A stretch of DNA of 15,307 bases. Origin: JAGPHI01 sp036661035 (GTDB lineage: Bacteria; Bacillota; Clostridia; Oscillospirales; Ruminococcaceae). A program made the translations under genes and the position numbers. Below are positions 5,106 through 12,647 of this stretch, in pieces. Below the pieces are notes generated by a model. The model was not told the DNA's origin. It did no database searches and saw only the letters and a list, made by a program, of their open reading frames with translations. The number at the start of each line of letters is the position of its first letter. Position 1 is the stretch's first letter. The stretch covers positions 1 through 15,307 of the forward strand of contig JAVWZM010000054.1 in assembly GCA_036661035.1 (NCBI GenBank), read 5' to 3'.

Positions 5106-6539
5106 TTAATATGCTTTGCCCCATACAACCATGCTTTTGGCAGGCTTGCCGCAAACGGGGCAAACCTCGCTTATTTGCTCTTGCTCAAAAGGCATGCAGC
5201 GGCTGGAAAGCCCTGCCTTGTCTTTCATGGCTTGCTCGCAGGCATCATCGCCGCACCACATGGCTTTGATAAAGCAGTTGTCGCCGCTTGCGGCGGCAAG
5301 CACTTGCTCCATATCGGTACAAGATACTGTGCGGCGTTCGCGGTTTTCAAGGGCGGTTTTGTAAATATTATCTGCAAGCGCGTTTAAAAGCTCGGGTATT
5401 TTAGTTTCAAGCTCGTCCAGAGCGACAAAGGTTTTTTCGCGGGTGTCGCGCCTTACAAGCACACATTGGTTTTGCTCGATATCCTTCGGGCCTATTTCAA
5501 GGCGAAGGGGTACGCCCTTCATTTCCCATTGGCTAAATTTCCAACCGGGGCTGTTGTCGCTGTCGTCCAGTTTAACGCGCACAAATTTTTTAAGGCGAGT
5601 TTTAAGCTCGGCGGCTTTCTCAAGCACACCGGGTTTATGGGAGGCAACGGGGATAATCACCACTTGGATAGGCGCAATGGCAGGTGGCAAAATAAGTCCC
5701 TCGTCGTCGCCATGCGTCATAATAATGGCACCGACTATGCGTGTGGAAATGCCCCAGCTTGTTTGGTGTGGGTATTGCAAGGTGTTGTCGCGCCCTGTAA
5801 AGGTAACGTCAAAGGCGCGGGAAAAGCCGTCGCCGAAGAAATGGCTTGTGGCACTTTGTAATGCCTTGCCGTCGTGCATCATAGCCTCTATAGTATATGT
5901 TGCCTCTGCGCCTGCAAATTTTTCTTTATCGGTTTTACGCCCTTTAATTACAGGGATTTTTAGATAGTTCTCGCAAAAATCGGCGTATGCATTAAGCTGC
6001 TGCTCTGTTTCGGCAATTGCCTCCTCGCGAGTTTCGTGAATGGTATGCCCCTCTTGCCACCAAAATTCGCGGCTGCGCAAAAACGGACGTGTTGTTTTCT
6101 CCCAGCGCACCACGCTGCACCATTGGTTGTACAGCATTGGCAAGTCGCGCCACGAGTGCAGCACATGGGCAAAATGGTCGCAAAACAAGGTTTCGCTTGT
6201 GGGGCGCACACACATGCGCTCCTCCAGCTCCTCGCCGCCGCCAATGGTTACCCACGCTACCTCGGGCGCAAAGCCCTCTACATGGTCTTTTTCTTTTTGC
6301 AAAAGGCTTTCGGGTATAAACAAAGGCATCGCCACATTTTCGTGCCCTGTTTCTTTAAACATGCCGTCCATAATATGCGTAATGTTTTCCCATATGGCAT
6401 AGCCGTATGGGCGCAATATCATGCAGCCTTTAACCGCACCGTAATCCACCAGCTCCGCTTTAAGGCAGATATCGGTGTACCACTGAGTAAAATCCTCGTT
6501 GATAGGAGTGATAGCCTCCACAAGCTTTTTGTTGTTCAT
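5106..6539 (-). CDS. proS: Prolyl-tRNA synthetase, archaeal/eukaryotic-like type
   Basis: The 477-aa class II enzyme attaches proline to tRNA-Pro in the cytoplasm. The class II motifs are visible: the RPTSE proline-binding loop (112-116), motif 2 around PFLRSREFWWQEGHT (152-166), and motif 3 in GISTRIVGAIIMTHGDDEGL with Arg267. An anticodon-binding domain starts near residue 290 (IQVVIIPV). The C-terminal zinc-type region has Cys429, Cys434, Cys460 and Cys463, and the chain ends in Tyr477, as usual for this subtype. It lacks the inserted editing domain of the long bacterial ProRS, and the length is that of the short type. AAGGGGG at 6548-6554 sets the start. It follows acpP on the same strand behind a terminator hairpin, and I see no obvious promoter of its own. 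Confidence 0.97.
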   Translation of the reverse strand: MNNKKLVEAITPINEDFTQWYTDICLKAELVDYGAVKGCMILRPYGYAIWENITHIMDGMFKETGHENVAMPLFIPESLLQKEKDHVEGFAPEVAWVTIGGGEELEERMCVRPTSETLFCDHFAHVLHSWRDLPMLYNQWCSVVRWEKTTRPFLRSREFWWQEGHTIHETREEAIAETEQQLNAYADFCENYLKIPVIKGRKTDKEKFAGAEATYTIEAMMHDGKALQSATSHFFGDGFSRAFDVTFTGRDNTLQYPHQTSWGISTRIVGAIIMTHGDDEGLILPPAIAPIQVVIIPVASHKPGVLEKAAELKTRLKKFVRVKLDDSDNSPGWKFSQWEMKGVPLRLEIGPKDIEQNQCVLVRRDTREKTFVALDELETKIPELLNALADNIYKTALENRERRTVSCTDMEQVLAAASGDNCFIKAMWCGDDACEQAMKDKAGLSSRCMPFEQEQISEVCPVCGKPAKSMVVWGKAY

Positions 6540-6556
6540 GATAAAATCCCCCTTCT

Positions 6557-6590
6557 AAAAAGAACGCCTCCCATGTTATAAGGAGGCGTT
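6557..6590 (-). terminator. Rho-independent terminator between acpP and proS
   Basis: On the minus strand AACGCCTCC (6582-6590) pairs with GGAGGCGTT (6563-6571) around a 10-nt loop, followed by CTTTTT. It ends acpP transcripts or acts as a leader hairpin for proS, whose ribosome site starts a few bases later. No T-box sequence accompanies it. Confidence 0.8.
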
Positions 6591-6637
6591 TGCATTAACA
6601 GCCGTTTTGCGGCTTAAATTTAGTTTAAAGCAAAATC

Positions 6638-6865
6638 TTACGAATTTTCTTCAACATAATGTACAATGTCGCCGACTATGCGGAAGTTTTCCACTTCTTC
6701 GTCCGGCACTTCAAGGCCAAACTCGTCCTCAAGGGACATGATTAAATCTACAATATCAAGGCTGTCTGCCTCGAAATCGTTGATAATGTCAGAGTTCATG
6801 GTAACGCGCTCTTCATCAAGCTCCAGTTGTTCACAGATTATTTCGCGAATGCGGTCAAAAATCAT
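6638..6865 (-). CDS. acpP: Acyl carrier protein
   Basis: The 75-aa acidic helical carrier holds growing acyl chains on a 4'-phosphopantetheine arm in type II fatty acid synthesis. The attachment site is Ser35 in FEADSLDIVDLIMSLEDEFG, the hallmark motif, and the flanking helices are normal (start MIFDRIREII, end VGDIVHYVEENS). The frame stays open for another 11 codons upstream, but AGGAGG at 6872-6877 lies 6 bases before the ATG at 6865, which makes the shorter form the real one. It has its own promoter and terminator and no fatty-acid-synthesis genes beside it. A specialised carrier role cannot be excluded, but the sequence looks like a general AcpP. Confidence 0.95.
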   Translation of the reverse strand: MIFDRIREIICEQLELDEERVTMNSDIINDFEADSLDIVDLIMSLEDEFGLEVPDEEVENFRIVGDIVHYVEENS

Positions 6866-6944
6866 ATATATTCCTCCTGTTGGTGTGAAGCCTTTCAAAT
6901 GCTTCAGATATTATTTGCCAATGGATAAAAGGCTATTTTTAAAA

Positions 6945-6956
6945 GCAATGCATTGC
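6945..6956. promoter_or_regulatory. 12-bp perfect palindrome in the acpP leader
   Basis: GCAATGCATTGC lies about 15-30 bp downstream of the expected acpP transcription start. It could be an operator or an RNA stem. It does not resemble the FapR consensus known for lipid genes. Confidence 0.3.
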
Positions 6957-6978
6957 GATAACTTTTATGCCTATACAT

Positions 6979-7007
6979 TTTATATCTTTTTTCATTGCGA
7001 ATGTCAA
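6979..7007 (-). promoter_or_regulatory. Sigma-A-type promoter of acpP
   Basis: On the minus strand TTGACA (7002-7007) and TATAAA (6979-6984) are separated by exactly 17 bp. This gives a leader of about 105 nt before acpP and separates it from the operon upstream. Confidence 0.8.
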
Positions 7008-7098
7008 GACTATATTAAAAATAAAATGTAAACTTTTATTTGTTATATATATTCCTATTACAATAAGTATTATTATGCAAGAATATTACAAATATGCC

Positions 7099-8445
7099 TT
7101 AAATATTGGCGTAAGCAGGCAGAAGCGATGGCACATGCACGTCAACAGCAGAGGGTAGCTTTAAATCGGAGCTTCCGCTTGCGGGCGTGTTTTGCTCGTC
7201 TAGGCGTTCGCGTGCCACTGCAAGCATTAGCTTTATGCGGTTTTCTTGGTTTACCTTAGTTGCGCCCGGATCGTAATCTATAGGGGTAATGTTTGCCGAC
7301 GGGTAAATGGTGCGTATTTTGCTTACCATGCCCTTGCCGCAAATATGGTTTGGCAGGCAGCCGAAGGGCTGTGCGCAGACGATATTTTCAAAGCCGCTTG
7401 AAACAAGCTCCATCATTTCGGCGGTTAAAAGCCAGCCCTCACCCATTTTTGCCCCATGCCCGATTATGCCGTCTGCCATTTTGCTCATCACTGTAAACAC
7501 GGCAGGTGCGTGAAATTGTGCATGGCGGTGCAAGGCGTCCAGCATGGCTTGCTCGCGCTTAGTGGTAAAGCGCAATGCGGTGTTCATCACAGCTTTTGTT
7601 ACGCGGGAGCCGCCGTATAGCTTAATATCCTTAGCGGAGTTGAATATGCAATATTGTAAAAAGCCAAGCAGCCCCGGCATGTTCACCTCGCAATTTTCCG
7701 TCTGTAAAAAGCTTTCAAGGCGGTTGTTGCCAAGAGGAGAATATTTTACGTATATTTCGCCGACTATGCCCACCTTAACCTTAGGGGTTTTGGTAATAGG
7801 CAAAAGCGCAAAATCGTCTGCAATTGCAGTAAAATTCTCTTTCATATCGGCAAGGCTTACGCCGCGCTTTTGATAAAATTGCCCTGTGATTTTCGCCGTC
7901 CATTTATCTACAAGAGCGTTTACACTGCCGCTATTATCTTCGTATGGGCGCAGCTGGTTTGAAAGGCACATCAGCTCGTCGCCATAATATACCGAGGATA
8001 AAAATTTGCGCAAAAGCGATAGGGACAGCTTAAATCCGCTGTCGCGCTCAAGGCCGGAAAAATTAAGGCTTGCAACAGGCACTTGAGGAAAGCCTGCCTT
8101 TACAAGAGCCTTGCGCAGAAGATGAATATAGTTGGACGCACGGCAGCCGCCGCCTGTTTGTGTAAGCAAAAGCGCAATGTGGTCCACGTCGTACTTGCCG
8201 CTTTTAAGGGCGGAAATAAACTGGCCTATTACAAGCAAAGCGGGATAGCAGGTGTCGTTATGTACATATTTAAGCCCCTCTTGTGCCACCTCGCTGCCGC
8301 CCTCGGTTAAAAGCTTTACATGATAACCCTCACATTCAAGTGCGCCTTTCATCATTGTAAAATGTATAGGTGCCATGGTGGGGATTAAAATAGTGTGGGT
8401 GTTTTTCATTTCGGCTGTAAATTTAGGATAAATGTATTCTTGCAT
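7099..8445 (-). CDS. C-terminal partner of the acyl-CoA dehydratase activase family (split-off half)
   Basis: The 448-aa protein corresponds to the C-terminal third of very long (about 1,400 aa) clostridial proteins annotated as 2-hydroxyacyl-CoA dehydratase or acyl-CoA dehydratase activase-related. Typical stretches are ILIPTMAPIHFTMMKGAL (19-36), NDTCYPALLVIGQF (63-76), LTQTGGGCRASNY (94-106), KVGIVGEIYVKYSP (224-237) and AQPFGCLPNHICGKGM (358-373). Cys66, Cys101 and Cys363 are candidates for iron-sulfur ligands. The upstream gene ends only 11 bp before this start, in another frame. AGGAG of this gene overlaps that gene's stop codon, so the two are translated in sequence and probably act as one complex. 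The substrate is unknown. It is cytoplasmic, with no membrane segment. Confidence 0.85.
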   Translation of the reverse strand: MQEYIYPKFTAEMKNTHTILIPTMAPIHFTMMKGALECEGYHVKLLTEGGSEVAQEGLKYVHNDTCYPALLVIGQFISALKSGKYDVDHIALLLTQTGGGCRASNYIHLLRKALVKAGFPQVPVASLNFSGLERDSGFKLSLSLLRKFLSSVYYGDELMCLSNQLRPYEDNSGSVNALVDKWTAKITGQFYQKRGVSLADMKENFTAIADDFALLPITKTPKVKVGIVGEIYVKYSPLGNNRLESFLQTENCEVNMPGLLGFLQYCIFNSAKDIKLYGGSRVTKAVMNTALRFTTKREQAMLDALHRHAQFHAPAVFTVMSKMADGIIGHGAKMGEGWLLTAEMMELVSSGFENIVCAQPFGCLPNHICGKGMVSKIRTIYPSANITPIDYDPGATKVNQENRIKLMLAVARERLDEQNTPASGSSDLKLPSAVDVHVPSLLPAYANI

Positions 8446-8456
8446 AAAATCAACTC

Positions 8457-11354
8457 CTATTCTTGCCCTATAGCGGCAAAAAGGCTGCGCAAACGTATCT
8501 TGGCGGCGCCAAGGTTTGCAATTTCATCTATTTTAAGCTGGGTGTAAAGCTTGCCCTCTTTTGTAAGTATCTCTCGCACCTCGTCGCTTGTGATAGCGTC
8601 TACACCGCAGCCAAAGCTTACAAGCTGTACAAGGTTCATGTCGGGCTTATCCGCAATGTATTTTGCGGCGGCGTAAAGGCGCGAATGATATGTCCACTGG
8701 TTAAGCACCGAGGTGGGGAATTTGCTTACAAGGTGGGATATGGCGTCCTCGCTGATAACCGCCGCACCGTAAGAGGCGATAAGCGTGTCTATGCCGTGGT
8801 TTATCTCGCCATCTGCGTGATAAGGTCTGCCTGCCAAAACGATAATCTGGCGATGCTCGCTGCGCGCTTTTGTGATAATTTCTGCGCCTTTTTGGCGAAT
8901 ACGGCATAGATATTGCTCGTATTCGGCATAGGCGGCATCAGATGCAGCGGTTACTTCGCGCTTTGTGATGCCGCTAAAATATTTTGAAAGGATTGCCGTC
9001 ATTTTAACGGGGAAATCTTTTCGCCTGTGCAGCCCTATGTAATCGTATATAAATTTAATGTCGTCAAGCTCTCGGCAGTTTGCCTTTAACACTTCGGGAT
9101 AATATGCCACAACAGGGCAGTTGTAATGGTTGTCGCCAAGGCCTTCGTCTACATTATAGCTCATACATGGGTAAAAAATGGCGTTTACTGCCATTTTAGA
9201 AAGCTCTTTAATATGTCCGTGTAATAATTTAGCAGGATAGCATACGGTGTCCGACGGAATACTCGCCTGCCCTTGCAGATATATTTTGCGCGAGGAAGTG
9301 CCGCTTGTTACAACGCCAAAGCCAAGCTTTGTAAAAAACGTATGCCAAAACGGCAAAAGCTCCAGCATATTCAGCCCCATGGGTATGCCAATAGTGCCGC
9401 GCGCACCGCCGTGCGCCTTATACTCTGCCAATTGCGCCATTTTGTATTCGTATAAATTAAGCCCGCCCGCCTTGTCGCGCTTGGTAATGGGGCGGTCGCA
9501 TCTGTTGCCACTTATGTATTTTTGTCCGTTGGAAAATTTGTTCACGCATAAATTGCAATTGTTTCCGCAAAGGCCGCAGGATACATTTGTAACTACCTGT
9601 GTAAAAGCCTCAAGCTCCGCCTTTGATAAAAGCGTGCTTTTGCCTTTTGTTTTGCCTTTGCCGTAAAGTGCCGCGCCAAAAGCACCCATAAGCCCCGCTA
9701 TTTCGGGGCGAATTACCTCTGTGCGCATCTCGCGCTCAAAGGCGCGCAGTACAGCCTCGTTGTAAAATGTGCCGCCCTGTACCACAACATTGCGCCCAAG
9801 CTCCTCAGGGCCCGACGCGCGAATAACCTTGTATAATGCGTTTTTAACCACGCTTATTGCAAGCCCTGCTGATATATTTTCCACGGACGCGCCATCTTTT
9901 TGCGCTTGCTTAACACTGGAGTTCATAAACACAGTGCATCGGCTGCCTAAATCTACAGGCTTATCCGCAAAAAGTGCAAGCTTTGCAAAGCTCTCGCTTG
10001 TATATCCAAGCGCCTCGGCAAAGGTCTGCAAAAAGCTGCCACAGCCTGAGGAGCATGCCTCGTTTAAAAATATATTGGAAATAGCACCGTTTTCTATCTT
10101 AAAGCATTTCATATCCTGCCCGCCGATATCTATTACAAAATCCACATTCGGCATAAAATGCTTTGCCGCTGTAAAATGCGCTACAGTTTCCACCACGCCA
10201 AAATCCACGCCAAAGGCGGATTTTACAATATCCTCGCCATATCCTGTGGCGGTAACGCTGGCAATGTCAACATTGGGGTTTACATTGTATATGTCCAAAA
10301 GCAGGCCGCGAATAAGGGGGATAGGGTTGCCGCTATTTGGCTGATAGCTTTGATAGAGCAAGGTATCGTCCTCGCTGATAACGGCGGATTTTACAGTGGT
10401 GCTGCCTGCGTCTATGCCAATATGTACCCTGCCTTTATATCCTTTAAGCTCGCCATGTGGCACACTCGCCTTTGCGTGGCGCGCGGCAAAGGCATTATAT
10501 GCCTCTTGGTTTTCAAAAAGCGGAGGATCTGCGGCGTAGGTGGCGGTGCTGCTGTAGCTTTTAAGTAAAGCGGCTATATCGCCAAGGCAAAAATGCTCGG
10601 TGGCGTAAAGTGCCGCGCCCATGGCAACAAAATAAAGGCTGTTTTCGGGGCAAACGCCGTCTAATTTAAGGGATTTATCAAAGCTTTTGCGCAGCTGCGG
10701 CAAGAAGGTAAGGGGGCCGCCAAGATATATAATGTTGCCTTCTATCGGTCTGCCTTGGGCAAGCCCTGCGATAGTTTGGTTCACAACCGCGCCGAAGATG
10801 CTTGCGGTAACGTCGCCAATGCGCGCGCCTTGGTTAATAAGGGGTTGAATGTCGCTTTTGGCAAACACACCACAGCGGCTGGCGATAGTGTATCGCTTTT
10901 TGCAAGTGGCGGCGGCAGCGTCCATTTCGTCAGGTGTCATTTTAAGCAAGGTTGCCATTTGGTCGATAAATGCGCCTGTGCCGCCGGCGCAGCTGCCGTT
11001 CATGCGCACCTCTGTGCCGTGGGTTAAAAACAAAATCTTTGCGTCCTCGCCGCCAAGCTCTATTATTACGTCTGCGTCAGGCGTGCATTTTTTGGCGGCA
11101 ATGCGCGTGGCATATACCTCTTGCACAAAAGGCACCTTGCAGCTGTCTGCAAGCCCCATGCCGGCAGAGCCGCTTATGGAAAAGCAAACATCCTCGCCAT
11201 GTGCCACTTCTTCGTCTATGCGCAGGCAAAGCTCGATAGCTTTTTCTACAATATGAGAAAAATGCCTTTCGTAGGTTTTATATAATATGACGCCGTCCTC
11301 GGATAGCGCCACGCATTTAATAGTGGTAGAGCCAATGTCCATGCCAATTTGCAT
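8457..11354 (-). CDS. Large double-domain CoA-dehydratase activase with DUF2229 region
   Basis: The 965-aa protein carries two BadF/BadG/HgdC-type ATPase domains. Each starts with an acetate-kinase-fold phosphate loop: MDIGSTTIKCVAL near residue 5 and GIDAGSTTVKSAVI near 313. Each has the cluster cysteines seen in HgdC: Cys122 (GSCAGGTGAF) and Cys161 (SRCGVF), then Cys434 and Cys473, both pairs 39 residues apart. A cysteine-rich joint follows (Cys593, Cys596, Cys600, Cys603, Cys619), then the DUF2229 part (IGIPMGLNMLELLPFW; LAGRPYHADGEINHG). HgdC enzymes use ATP to inject an electron into 2-hydroxyacyl-CoA dehydratases, but the function of the giant forms is unknown. The frame opens at 11366, yet GGAGG lies inside its first codons, so I choose ATG 11354, five bases after that site. 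Confidence 0.92.
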   Translation of the reverse strand: MQIGMDIGSTTIKCVALSEDGVILYKTYERHFSHIVEKAIELCLRIDEEVAHGEDVCFSISGSAGMGLADSCKVPFVQEVYATRIAAKKCTPDADVIIELGGEDAKILFLTHGTEVRMNGSCAGGTGAFIDQMATLLKMTPDEMDAAAATCKKRYTIASRCGVFAKSDIQPLINQGARIGDVTASIFGAVVNQTIAGLAQGRPIEGNIIYLGGPLTFLPQLRKSFDKSLKLDGVCPENSLYFVAMGAALYATEHFCLGDIAALLKSYSSTATYAADPPLFENQEAYNAFAARHAKASVPHGELKGYKGRVHIGIDAGSTTVKSAVISEDDTLLYQSYQPNSGNPIPLIRGLLLDIYNVNPNVDIASVTATGYGEDIVKSAFGVDFGVVETVAHFTAAKHFMPNVDFVIDIGGQDMKCFKIENGAISNIFLNEACSSGCGSFLQTFAEALGYTSESFAKLALFADKPVDLGSRCTVFMNSSVKQAQKDGASVENISAGLAISVVKNALYKVIRASGPEELGRNVVVQGGTFYNEAVLRAFEREMRTEVIRPEIAGLMGAFGAALYGKGKTKGKSTLLSKAELEAFTQVVTNVSCGLCGNNCNLCVNKFSNGQKYISGNRCDRPITKRDKAGGLNLYEYKMAQLAEYKAHGGARGTIGIPMGLNMLELLPFWHTFFTKLGFGVVTSGTSSRKIYLQGQASIPSDTVCYPAKLLHGHIKELSKMAVNAIFYPCMSYNVDEGLGDNHYNCPVVAYYPEVLKANCRELDDIKFIYDYIGLHRRKDFPVKMTAILSKYFSGITKREVTAASDAAYAEYEQYLCRIRQKGAEIITKARSEHRQIIVLAGRPYHADGEINHGIDTLIASYGAAVISEDAISHLVSKFPTSVLNQWTYHSRLYAAAKYIADKPDMNLVQLVSFGCGVDAITSDEVREILTKEGKLYTQLKIDEIANLGAAKIRLRSLFAAIGQE

Positions 11355-11393
11355 ATAAGCCTCCATATCTGTTGATAAAGAATAATTATTATC

Positions 11394-11422
11394 ATTTTAT
11401 CTCTTATGCACTAAAATTACAA
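11394..11422 (-). promoter_or_regulatory. Promoter of the activase operon
   Basis: On the minus strand TTGTAA (11417-11422) and TAAAAT (11394-11399) are exactly 17 bp apart, ahead of the activase start at 11354. Confidence 0.6.
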
Positions 11423-11451
11423 TGGATATAATTGCCGTTTCGCATAGACAT

Positions 11452-11604
11452 TAACGCAAAAATATGTCATTAGTTACAAAAATAACGCAAATGGCGTAAT
11501 TATACGTTTAATGGTATTACTAATATATGTGTTTTTTAATTTTAATAGGGCAAAATATTTTACATGGGCTTTATTATAATGTATAATTAATTCATTACGC
11601 GTAA
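11452..11604. promoter_or_regulatory. Divergent control region with TAACGCAAA direct repeats and a TTACGCGTAA palindrome
   Basis: TAACGCAAA occurs at 11452-11460 and 11483-11491, 31 bp (about three helical turns) apart. GCGTAA follows at 11494-11499. TTACGCGTAA at 11595-11604 is a perfect palindrome over the expected start of the YitT transcript. Shared ACGC/GCGT cores suggest one DNA-binding protein, but no known consensus is recognised. Confidence 0.3.
11559..11587 (+). promoter_or_regulatory. Sigma-A-type promoter of the YitT-family gene
   Basis: TTTACA (11559-11564) and a perfect TATAAT (11582-11587) are separated by 17 bp. A second TATAAT at 11575-11580 is too close to this -35. The leader to the ATG at 11619 is about 25 nt. 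Confidence 0.8.
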
Positions 11605-11618
11605 CGGGGAGTATATAT

Positions 11619-12509
11619 ATGAAAAAACCTACCATGAATGACATTAAAAACTTTGCAATTGATACAGCCTATGATATAGTTGGCAGTATTTTATTTGCCA
11701 TTGGCATTTACGTCTTTGCCAAATCGGGCAATTTTGCACCGGGGGGCGTTTCAGGCCTTGCCTTAATATTTAACCATTTATATAATGTCCCCATCGGCAC
11801 CATGTCGCTACTGCTTAATATCCCAATTGTGATTATCAGCTTTAAGCTTTTGGGTAAAAAGTTTTTCATAAAATCCTTGCGCACCATGCTTATTTCCACT
11901 TTATTTTTAGATGTGGTTTTTCCGCTTTTCCCTGTGTATAAGGGCGACAGCTTTTTGGCAGCGATTTTTTCGGGCGTGTTTGTGGGGGCGGGGCTTGCCA
12001 TTATCTATATGCGGGGCTCGTCTACAGGCGGCGCGGATTTTTTGATTATATCCATAAAAAAGCTTGTTCCGCACCTATCTATAGGGCAAATTACCCTTGT
12101 TACAGACGTGGTTATCATCGCTTTGGGCGGCCTTGTGTTCCGCAATATCGACGCGCTTTTATACGGGGCAATCTCCACCTTTACCACCTCGGCAATCATA
12201 GATAATATCATGTACGGTGCAGGCAGCGGCAAGCTGGCTATCATCATCACCACCGACGGCATGACCACCGCCACTCGCATCAGCGAGGAAACCGAGCGCG
12301 GCTCCACGCTGGTGCGCGCCATTGGCCCATATTCGGGCACGGAAAGGCATTTGCTTTTGTGCGCTTGCTCTAAATCTGAAATAATAAAGGTGCGCAACGC
12401 CGCACATTCTGTGGATCCCACAGCCTTTGTGATGATTACCGAGGCAAGCGAGGTATTCGGCGAGGGGTTTAATTTACCCGAAATAAAAGAGAACTCCGCA
12501 AAAAAATAA
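11619..12509 (+). CDS. YitT family membrane protein with C-terminal DUF2179 domain
   Basis: The 296-aa protein has five or six hydrophobic spans: about residues 18-35, 56-77, 84-104, 110-131, 155-176 and 178-195. These form the YitT_membrane (DUF161) part, with family landmarks NFAPGGVSGLALI near 38-50 and RGSSTGGADFLI near 132-143. A soluble DUF2179 domain follows at about 206-285 (ERGSTLVRAIGPYSGTERHLLL, DPTAFVMITEASEVFGEGF). It should sit in the cytoplasmic membrane with the C-terminal domain inside. The family has no settled function. Length and order are normal. GGGGAG eight bases before the ATG sets the start. No terminator is visible after it, so read-through into nrdJ is possible. Confidence 0.92.
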   Translation: MKKPTMNDIKNFAIDTAYDIVGSILFAIGIYVFAKSGNFAPGGVSGLALIFNHLYNVPIGTMSLLLNIPIVIISFKLLGKKFFIKSLRTMLISTLFLDVVFPLFPVYKGDSFLAAIFSGVFVGAGLAIIYMRGSSTGGADFLIISIKKLVPHLSIGQITLVTDVVIIALGGLVFRNIDALLYGAISTFTTSAIIDNIMYGAGSGKLAIIITTDGMTTATRISEETERGSTLVRAIGPYSGTERHLLLCACSKSEIIKVRNAAHSVDPTAFVMITEASEVFGEGFNLPEIKENSAKK

Positions 12510-12530
12510 CATCAATTTCAACATATTTAT

Positions 12531-12578
12531 TTACTATATTTATGCGTTATGCCTCTTGCTACATACAACATATAGTGG
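12531..12578 (+). promoter_or_regulatory. Candidate pair of NrdR boxes over the nrdJ promoter
   Basis: ATACAACATATAGTGG (12563-12578) matches 13 of 16 positions of the NrdR box ACACWATATATWGTGT. A weaker copy, TTACTATATTTATGCG (12531-12546, 9 of 16), lies 32 bp upstream, which is the usual spacing of paired NrdR boxes. The better box fills the spacer between the -35 and -10 elements, where binding would block transcription. Confidence 0.55.
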
Positions 12579-12584
12579 TATCAT
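12556..12584 (+). promoter_or_regulatory. Probable nrdJ promoter
   Basis: TTGCTA (12556-12561) and TATCAT (12579-12584) are 17 bp apart, giving a leader of about 55 nt. Confidence 0.5.
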
Positions 12585-12595
12585 AAATAATATGC

Positions 12596-12613
12596 TGTAG
12601 GCGAAAGCCTGCA
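12596..12613 (+). other. GAAA-tetraloop hairpin in the nrdJ leader
   Basis: TGTAGGC (12596-12602) pairs with GCCTGCA (12607-12613), with one G-T wobble, around a GAAA loop. It lies early in the expected transcript. It could steady the 5' end. It is not a cobalamin riboswitch. Confidence 0.4.
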
Positions 12614-12647
12614 AACTATTGTTTAAAACTGAAAGCGGGGGCATGGC

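Noticed and set aside
6540..6600. T-box leader in front of proS
   Set aside because: The interval is under 100 bp and lacks the T-box core; the hairpin is better read as the acpP terminator.
6866..6898. Longer acpP form with 11 extra N-terminal residues
   Set aside because: The AGGAGG site lies inside that extension and points to ATG 6865; the extension is not part of acyl carrier proteins.
8443..8459. Sequencing frameshift as cause of the activase split
   Set aside because: A well-placed ribosome site overlaps the stop and precedes an ATG, as expected for real adjacent genes; read data could still overturn this.
12510..12647. Cobalamin riboswitch before the B12-dependent reductase gene
   Set aside because: The leader is short and has no B12-box; only a GAAA-loop hairpin is present.
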